DNA from: Corynebacterium argentoratense DSM 44202
GTDB lineage: Bacteria; Actinomycetota; Actinomycetes; Mycobacteriales; Mycobacteriaceae
Direction of reading: 5' to 3'
Length of the DNA stretch: 64,000 bases
NCBI RefSeq assembly: GCF_000590555.1
Contig: NC_022198.1
Coordinates: forward strand, 764,338-828,337
Under the pieces are notes generated by a model. That model did no database searches. It was not told the origin of the DNA and worked only from the letters and a program-made list of their open reading frames with translations. This document shows, one piece after another, positions 58,704-64,000 of this stretch (the first letter of the stretch is position 1; each line of letters begins with the position of its first letter). Made by a program: the position numbers and the translations under genes.

Positions 58704-59291
58704 ATGGAAAAATTTAGTATTCACATCGGTGCTGGTGTTCCACTGCGCCACTCCAACGTCGACACCGACCAGATTATCCCCGCCCAATACCTGAAGCGTG
58801 TGACGCGCACTGGATTCGAAGACGGGCTGTTTTCAGGATGGCGCAACGATCCTGATTTCGTACTCAACCAGAACGGCTACCGCGAGGGCTCTGTGCTGGT
58901 CGCAGGGCCGGATTTCGGTACTGGTTCTTCCCGCGAGCACGCAGTCTGGGCGCTCATGGATTATGGCTTCCGCGTGGTGTTTTCCTCCCGCTTCGCCGAC
59001 ATTTTCCGCGGCAACGCGGGCAAGGCAGGTCTGCTTGCCGCCCAAATGAGCCAGGATGACATTGAAACGCTGTGGAAGCTACTGGAACAAACCCCGGGTC
59101 TTGAGCTCAGCGTTGATCTTAACGAGCGCCTAGTGACGGCTGGTGGAGTCATCCTCCCCTTCGATGTTGACGACTACACACGTTGGCGTCTGCTCGAAGG
59201 CCTCGACGACATTGGGCTTACCCTGCGCAAGGAAGAGGCCATCGCTTCTTTTGAAGCCCAGCGTCCAGCGTTTAAACCAGTCACCCTCTAG
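58704..59291 (+). CDS. leuD: 3-isopropylmalate dehydratase small subunit
   Basis: 195 aa. Starts [32 protein letters not shown]; substrate-binding [25 protein letters not shown] near 73, and [18 protein letters not shown]. 24 bp after leuC: operon. Confidence 0.97.
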   Translation: MEKFSIHIGAGVPLRHSNVDTDQIIPAQYLKRVTRTGFEDGLFSGWRNDPDFVLNQNGYREGSVLVAGPDFGTGSSREHAVWALMDYGFRVVFSSRFADIFRGNAGKAGLLAAQMSQDDIETLWKLLEQTPGLELSVDLNERLVTAGGVILPFDVDDYTRWRLLEGLDDIGLTLRKEEAIASFEAQRPAFKPVTL

Positions 59292-59334
59292 CCACTGCGG
59301 ACCTTAGGCTCTCGGGCATGTGGTGCTGCCGGGG

Positions 59335-60273
59335 CTATTTCACCGGCAGCGGGGATTCAATATAGTCGGCAGCAACCAGGCTGCCCTTGTGGAAATCAAG
59401 CACCCACACGGAGGCTTTTTTCGCGCTCGCGCCACGCAAGGATTCATCGAGGCTGCCTAAAAGCTCCGGGATAACCAGCCCCTGGGAACACACCACTGTG
59501 GTGCCGCCGGAGCTGACGATTGTCGACAGCGCTTTGGTTGCTGCCCGGGGGTCTGTGGCATAGGTGTCGTCATCGAAGGCTGGCTCAATTGTGAGGTCCA
59601 TCATCGTTGCCATGGCGAAGGGGCGGATGGTCGTCATGCATCGATCCGGGCTTGCTGTATACAAGCCCGTCGGATTGTATACGTCCAGCACTCGAACTAG
59701 AGCGTCGGCCTGGCGGCGTCCTTTTTTATCCAGTGGGCGCATCGAATCGTCCCCGGTCCAGGTACGGCGAGGGTGTGCATGTGCGTGGCGTACCAACAAT
59801 ACGCGCGCATCGACGGGGTGGGCGGTGCGCTTTACAGCGCGTTCGATGATGTCTTTATCCATCGGGTAGCTGACCCTGGCGGTGGCTTCCTCCGGGGACA
59901 GCCACAGTAGCTGATCGCATTCATTGTTGGGCTCGAATTCGCCCTCGGGTGCGTCCGCAGTGAAGTAGTAGACCACTTTGGTGCGCTTGCCCAGGGGATA
60001 GCTGACATGGCCGAGTAACCCTCCGAGGGTAACGTCAAACCCGGTTTCTTCCTTGATTTCCCTCACTGCGGTTTCGGGTAGCGACTCACCGGGGTCGACT
60101 TTGCCTTTGGGTAAAGACCAGTCGTCGTATCGGGGACGGTGTACTACAGCGACGCGTCCCTGTCTGAACAGCACCGCTCCTGCGGCGAAAACTGGCTTGG
60201 TGAATAGTTGCGCGGGGTGCGCGGGAATCACGTTGAGAGGGGCGAGTGAATCAGTGCTGTGTGTAGCTTGCAT
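59335..60273 (-). CDS. mutT1: Nudix hydrolase fused to a histidine phosphatase (MutT1-like)
   Basis: 312 aa. Residues ~25-150: Nudix fold with the box G-x5-E-x7-REIKEETG ([22 protein letters not shown]). Residues ~155-312: histidine phosphatase with RHAHAHP near 162 and a later conserved [11 protein letters not shown]. Same two-domain layout as mycobacterial MutT1, which hydrolyses 8-oxo-(d)GTP and dinucleoside polyphosphates; located beside leuD and gpsA as there. Confidence 0.92.
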   Translation of the reverse strand: MQATHSTDSLAPLNVIPAHPAQLFTKPVFAAGAVLFRQGRVAVVHRPRYDDWSLPKGKVDPGESLPETAVREIKEETGFDVTLGGLLGHVSYPLGKRTKVVYYFTADAPEGEFEPNNECDQLLWLSPEEATARVSYPMDKDIIERAVKRTAHPVDARVLLVRHAHAHPRRTWTGDDSMRPLDKKGRRQADALVRVLDVYNPTGLYTASPDRCMTTIRPFAMATMMDLTIEPAFDDDTYATDPRAATKALSTIVSSGGTTVVCSQGLVIPELLGSLDESLRGASAKKASVWVLDFHKGSLVAADYIESPLPVK

Positions 60274-60311
60274 ACCACAAACTTACCGCCTATTCGGGTA
60301 GTTTCGTCTGT

Positions 60312-61328
60312 ATGGATACCCACATGTCTTCTCCCACGGTTGCTGTTATGGGGGCTGGTTCCTGGGGAACCACGCTGTCGAAGGTTTTCGCGGACGCAGG
60401 TTCCAGCGTGCGTTTGTGGTCCCGGCGCGCGGATGCTGCGCGTAGCATCCAGATCACGCGGGAAAATCATGATTACCTGCCTGGTTTGATTCTGCCTTTT
60501 GGTATTTCGGCTACTGCGGATGCGGCGCAGGCTTTGGATGGTGCGGATATCGTGGTACTTGCGGTTCCTAGCCAGACGCTGCGCGGTAACTTGGCCCAGT
60601 GGCGGGATTTGATTGGCTCGGATGCGTCGATTGTGTCTTTGGCTAAGGGCATCGAAAAGGGGACGGGTAAGCGGATGAGCGAGGTTATTGCTGACGTCGC
60701 GGGGGTTGATGCTCAACGTATTGCGGTGTTGTCTGGGCCAAACCTTGCTCGCGAGGTTGCGTTGGAGCAGCCTGCGGCGACGGTGATTGCGTGCCCTGAT
60801 CAGCAGCGTGCTGAGTTTATTCAGAATGCGGTTGCAGCTCCGTATTTTCGTCCCTATACCAACCCGGATGTGGTTGGCTGTGAGATCGGTGGTGCGTGTA
60901 AGAACGTTATTGCTTTGGCCTGTGGCATGGCTAGTGGCCAGGGGTTGGGGGAGAACACTGTGGCGTCGTTGATGACGCGTGGGCTTGCGGAGATTACGCG
61001 TTTGGGTGAGGCGTTGGGGGCCGATGCGCGGACGTTCGCGGGGCTTGCTGGTGTGGGTGACTTGATTGCTACCTGTTCGTCTCCGTTGTCGCGCAATCGT
61101 AGTTTCGGTGTGCGTTTGGGCAAGGGGGATACGTTGGAGCAGGCGGCTCATGCAACACACGGTCAGGTGGCGGAGGGTGTGACTAGTTCGCGTTCTGTGT
61201 ATGAGCTGGCTGTGGAACATGGTGTGGAGATGCCTATCACCCGCGCGGTGTTTGATGTGTGCCACAACGGCTTGGCGGTAGCCGACATGGTCGGCGCGCT
61301 CATGGGGCGCTCTAAGAAAGCAGAGTAG
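60312..61328 (+). CDS. gpsA: Glycerol-3-phosphate dehydrogenase (NAD(P)+)
   Basis: 338 aa. Rossmann [17 protein letters not shown] near residue 10, [40 protein letters not shown], the catalytic Lys in [15 protein letters not shown] near 196, and [12 protein letters not shown]. Makes sn-glycerol-3-phosphate for phospholipids. ATG 60324 is an alternative start ([10 protein letters not shown]). Confidence 0.96.
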   Translation: MDTHMSSPTVAVMGAGSWGTTLSKVFADAGSSVRLWSRRADAARSIQITRENHDYLPGLILPFGISATADAAQALDGADIVVLAVPSQTLRGNLAQWRDLIGSDASIVSLAKGIEKGTGKRMSEVIADVAGVDAQRIAVLSGPNLAREVALEQPAATVIACPDQQRAEFIQNAVAAPYFRPYTNPDVVGCEIGGACKNVIALACGMASGQGLGENTVASLMTRGLAEITRLGEALGADARTFAGLAGVGDLIATCSSPLSRNRSFGVRLGKGDTLEQAAHATHGQVAEGVTSSRSVYELAVEHGVEMPITRAVFDVCHNGLAVADMVGALMGRSKKAE

Positions 61329-61349
61329 CGGGGGGTAGAGTAGTTGGTC

Positions 61350-62447
61350 GTGACTGAGCAATCCGCTAAGAATTCTTCCGCACCCATCCGAGTAGCGATC
61401 ATTTATGGTGGTCGCAGTTCGGAGCACTCTGTATCCTGCGTGACCGCCGGTGCGATTATGAGCCACCTTGACCCTGACGCCTATGAGGTTTTCCCCGTGG
61501 GTATTACCCGCGAGGGTGTGTGGACGGTGGGGCAGCGCGACGTCACCAAATTGGTGGTTGATGGGCGCACGTTGCCCGAGGTAGAGCTCACTGAGGCGAT
61601 TACTTTGGCGCTCGACCCCGTGCACAAGGGGCAGTTCACAACCTCTGACGGGCAGCTGCTATTCGAGGCGGACGTGGTATTCCCCTGCCTGCATGGCCCC
61701 TTCGGTGAAGACGGCACGATCCAGGGCCTGTTCGAGCTATCCGGTGTGGCCTATGTTGGGCCCGGTGTGCTCGCATCGGCTGCCTGCATGGACAAGGAAT
61801 ACACGAAGAAGATTCTGGGTGCCGCGGGTCTTGCGATCGGCCGCGAACACATCCTCTACCCAGGCGACAGCACAGACTTGGGCCAGCAACTGCGGGAAGA
61901 ACTCGGGCTCCCGGTGTTTGTGAAGCCCGCCCGTGGTGGTTCCTCCATCGGTATCTCTCGTGTCACCTCCTGGGAGAATTTCGATGACGCCGTGACGCTA
62001 GCCCGCGAACACGACGCGAAGGTCATCATAGAATCGGAAATCATCGGCGACGAAGTAGAAGTAGGTGTTCTTGAACTTCCTGACGGCCGTGTCATCGCAT
62101 CCGTACCCGCGCAATTGCAGGGAACAGATGAAGGGGAAGAAGGTTTCTACGATTTCGACACCAAATACCTCGACAACGTAGTTGCGCCGCTAATTCCCGC
62201 CCCAATCGGCGAAGAAGCAACATCACAACTGAAAAACCAGGCCATCACAGCGTTCCGCGCTCTCGGCTGCCGTGGACTCAGTCGCGTGGACTTCTTCCTC
62301 ACTGACAACGGGCCCGTCGTCAACGAGGTCAACACCATGCCCGGATTCACCCCGATCTCCATGTACCCGCAGGTGCTTCAAGCCAGCGGCTACAGCTACC
62401 AGCAGCTACTCGACATACTGATCGAGCGAGCACTGAGCACTAACTAA
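61350..62447 (+). CDS. ddlA: D-alanine--D-alanine ligase
   Basis: 365 aa from the GTG giving VTEQSAKNSSAPIRVAIIYGG; a TTG at 61344 is the alternative. ATP-grasp fold: GGRSSEHSVSCVTAG, the catalytic Ser region, HGPFGEDGTIQGLFEL near 112, PVFVKPARGGSSIGISRV near 188, GLSRVDFFLTDNGPVVNEVNTMPGFTPISMYP (Mg-binding Glu/Asn) near 305. Makes the D-Ala-D-Ala dipeptide of peptidoglycan. 21 bp after gpsA. Confidence 0.96.
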   Translation: MTEQSAKNSSAPIRVAIIYGGRSSEHSVSCVTAGAIMSHLDPDAYEVFPVGITREGVWTVGQRDVTKLVVDGRTLPEVELTEAITLALDPVHKGQFTTSDGQLLFEADVVFPCLHGPFGEDGTIQGLFELSGVAYVGPGVLASAACMDKEYTKKILGAAGLAIGREHILYPGDSTDLGQQLREELGLPVFVKPARGGSSIGISRVTSWENFDDAVTLAREHDAKVIIESEIIGDEVEVGVLELPDGRVIASVPAQLQGTDEGEEGFYDFDTKYLDNVVAPLIPAPIGEEATSQLKNQAITAFRALGCRGLSRVDFFLTDNGPVVNEVNTMPGFTPISMYPQVLQASGYSYQQLLDILIERALSTN

Positions 62448-62498
62448 CTCACTCCAGCCGAATCCAGCCCTAGCAAGGCCAGCCCCGCGCAACCCCCG

Positions 62499-62527
62499 CC
62501 TCTACAAACCTGGGGCCAGCGTAGAGG
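62499..62527. terminator. Weak hairpin between convergent ddlA and DUF3515 genes
   Basis: CCTCTAC...GTAGAGG (7-bp arms). A longer pairing CCAGCCCTAGC/GCTAGGGCTGG (near 62464 and 62533) could enclose it. Confidence 0.45.
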
Positions 62528-62535
62528 ACTAAGGG

Positions 62536-63492
62536 CTAGGGCTGGGGCTGTTCGGGCAGATTCTTCGCAATCGCATTCGATAAAGGCGTCAACACTTCGG
62601 TACCAAGAGCTTGCGGTAAATTAACAGCCACAACCTCCTGATAACCCAACCCATACAACGTCGACGCAGTCGTACCGTTGCCCAACGTGCTGTCCTCCAG
62701 CCACGCGACGTCATTAACCTGCTGCAACGCAGCACCGGGCTCATAGGCTTGGGGGAGCGCCACACCACAACGCACCACGACCGGCTCTCGGCCCTCAGCC
62801 ACCCACGCAGCCATCGTCCTATCAGCAACCCCAGGGCCCACCTCGGAGGCATCCAACACACGCAACGTGTAACCATGCACCTGCGGCAGGGCCGCCATCA
62901 AACCACGGCATTGTCGCGACAGCACCTCGGCCCCATCTCCGGAAGGATCAAGAGTTGACAAAGCCACCGGATGCGGATCAGCCGCAGGCCCATCACCACT
63001 ACCAACCTGCTCAAGCAACTCAGACACAGCAGAATCCGCATCTTGATCCGCCGTCACAGCCACAACAGGGGTAGAACCCACCCGATACCACGTCGACAAC
63101 GTCGACCCAGGGGTCTCATCCCCGACACGCATCCACCCGTCATCCACCACACTCAGCGCACTAAACTGCGCAGGAGCATCAACACCACACCGCAACGTCA
63201 CCCGCTGCTGGGAACTCTTCGCCCACGCAGCAGCACCCTCCGGCGCAGGATCCACAAGATCGACCGCCCGAAAACTCCCAACCTTCGACGGCAGGCGCTC
63301 AAGAAGATCAGAACACTGCTGGCTGGACGCCTCTGGAGCATCAATAATAGACAAAGCCACCGGAGCCTGAGCATCAGACAACGCCAGATGACGCCCCACC
63401 CCGATAACACCAGCGACCAAACCCACAGCCAACACCAACGATACGATCGAACCGTTGACCACCACACGCGACGACGAATCCATGGGCGTCAT
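62536..63492 (-). CDS. Membrane-anchored protein with two DUF3515-like repeats
   Basis: 318 aa. One N-terminal TM (SIVSLVLAVGLVAGVIGVG, ~residues 15-33), then two similar extracytoplasmic units of ~120 residues. Unit 1: PVALSIIDAP...QQCSDLLERLP...VTLRCGVDAPAQF...STWYRVGSTPVVAVTAD. Unit 2: PVALSTLDPS...RQCRGLMAALP...VVVRCGVALPQAY...STLYGLGYQEVVAVNLP. DUF3515 proteins between ddl and thiL are normally single-unit (~150-180 aa), so this is a tandem duplication. Each unit keeps two Cys, likely a disulfide. Function unknown, probably cell envelope. Confidence 0.85.
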   Translation of the reverse strand: MTPMDSSSRVVVNGSIVSLVLAVGLVAGVIGVGRHLALSDAQAPVALSIIDAPEASSQQCSDLLERLPSKVGSFRAVDLVDPAPEGAAAWAKSSQQRVTLRCGVDAPAQFSALSVVDDGWMRVGDETPGSTLSTWYRVGSTPVVAVTADQDADSAVSELLEQVGSGDGPAADPHPVALSTLDPSGDGAEVLSRQCRGLMAALPQVHGYTLRVLDASEVGPGVADRTMAAWVAEGREPVVVRCGVALPQAYEPGAALQQVNDVAWLEDSTLGNGTTASTLYGLGYQEVVAVNLPQALGTEVLTPLSNAIAKNLPEQPQP

Positions 63493-63509
63493 ACTAGTGT
63501 TAAACCCCT

Positions 63510-64000
63510 ATGAATACCGCACCCACTCCCGCCACGCTATCCAGTGTCGGCGAAAGAGCAGCTATCGACGCCATGCTGGAGCACATGCCCAGCAGCAGAA
63601 ACGGTGATGACGCCGCGGTCCTGCCGGTTCTCGCACCGAACTCGCGCACCGTCGTATCCACCGACACCCTCGTCGAAGGTCGCCACTTCCGCCTCGACTG
63701 GTCCACCCCCTATGACGTCGGCGTGAAAGCAATCACCCAAAACTTCGCCGACATCGAAGCGATGGGCGCACGCCCCATCGCCGCATTACTGGCCATCAGC
63801 GCGCCGGGCACAACGGAACTGTCCGTTCTCACGGAACTAGCGCGCGGCGTCGGCGACAGCGTGGAACGCTACAGTGCACAGACCGTCGGCGGCGACCTTT
63901 GCTCGGCAGACAGCATCATTATCGGGGTGACAGCCATCGGAGTGATCGGGGGGAGCATGTCCGCCCTCACCCTCGACGGCGCACGCCCGGGGCAGCGACT
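63510..64000 (+). CDS. thiL: Thiamine-monophosphate kinase (C-terminus outside the window)
   Basis: First ~163 residues. Starts MNTAPTPATLSSVGERAAID; RNGDDAAVLPV (ATP/Mg Asp pair, residues ~31-41), VVSTDTLVEGRHFRLDW near 50 with the metal Asp, AITQNFADIEAMGARPIAALLAIS near 75, and TVGGDLCSADSIIIGVTAIG near 125. Phosphorylates TMP to TPP. Divergent from the DUF3515 gene with only 17 bp between starts. Confidence 0.95.
   Translation, partial: MNTAPTPATLSSVGERAAIDAMLEHMPSSRNGDDAAVLPVLAPNSRTVVSTDTLVEGRHFRLDWSTPYDVGVKAITQNFADIEAMGARPIAALLAISAPGTTELSVLTELARGVGDSVERYSAQTVGGDLCSADSIIIGVTAIGVIGGSMSALTLDGARPGQR

Noticed and set aside
60228-61625. 465-codon minus-strand open frame
   Set aside because: Antisense to gpsA and the start of ddlA; Arg/His/Thr-rich nonsense composition typical of a reverse-strand frame.

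Overview
The window reads as a chromosomal core segment of a Corynebacterium (high-GC Gram-positive, about 57-58% GC by eye). The gene order matches the corynebacterial/mycobacterial backbone: argS-lysA, etfBA-cysteine desulfurase-mnmA-methionine-synthase-like-ligA, gatCA...pfkA...gatB, ilvD-PH-mscCG divergent from ilvBN-ilvC, serA, leuB, gltX, ltbR divergent from leuCD, then mutT1-gpsA-ddlA-DUF3515-thiL. There are no insertion sequences, prophage genes or CRISPR arrays. The species could not be fixed from the sequence.

Layout. 1-3232: L-lactate use (lutB partial, lutA, L-lactate permease), all minus. 3533-6625: argS-lysA. 6683-11814: etfB, etfA, cysteine desulfurase, mnmA and a UROD/MetE-like protein. 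12166-13965 (minus): lipase-like hydrolase, a small membrane protein with an in-frame stop, and a DnaQ-type exonuclease. 14021-19573: ligA, a His-rich 51-aa peptide, an ACT protein, gatC-gatA and a small membrane protein. 19662-24273: cobalamin riboswitch, ABC importer (permease, ATPase, lipoprotein) and an MFS exporter. 24332-30610: pfkA, gatB, a YkvI-type transporter, lysG without lysE, and a DoxX-like protein. 30754-38831: the branched-chain amino acid block (ilvD, PH-domain protein and mscCG on minus; ilvBN on plus behind a leader-peptide attenuator, then ilvC). 38922-40846: a CsoR/CstR-family repressor, a deleted CoA-disulfide-reductase/rhodanese relic, a Cys-rich small protein and a zinc-type CDF exporter. 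40897-48016: a DUF262 protein, serA, an OsmC/SfnB-like/flavin-reductase operon behind a McbR-like box, and leuB. 48141-53183: a hypothetical, a cNMP/CBS/DUF294 protein with an exonuclease, an FAH-family decarboxylase-like enzyme and isochorismate synthase. 53222-56395: gltX, tRNA-Gln, two identical tRNA-Glu genes flanking a hypothetical, and gene remnants. 56413-64000: ltbR, leuCD, mutT1, gpsA, ddlA, a tandem DUF3515 protein and thiL (partial).

How it works together. Branched-chain synthesis (ilvB/N/C/D, leuB/C/D) is spread over several transcription units. Sequence signals suggest shared control: a translation-coupled attenuator before ilvB, and a common TTCCN..GTGGGAA-type element before ilvC, leuB and leuC beside the IclR regulator LtbR. 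Metal and sulfur handling forms a second theme: a 20-bp element (17/20 identical) lies upstream of both the His-rich peptide and the CDF exporter, a perfect CsoR-type palindrome lies upstream of the CstR-like operon, and a McbR-like box precedes the SfnB-like operon. No complete, obviously new multi-gene system is present. The most unusual items are the DUF262 protein with a degenerate HNH site, the eroded persulfide module, the shared metal-responsive element, an over-represented 13-mer and the duplicated DUF3515 protein.
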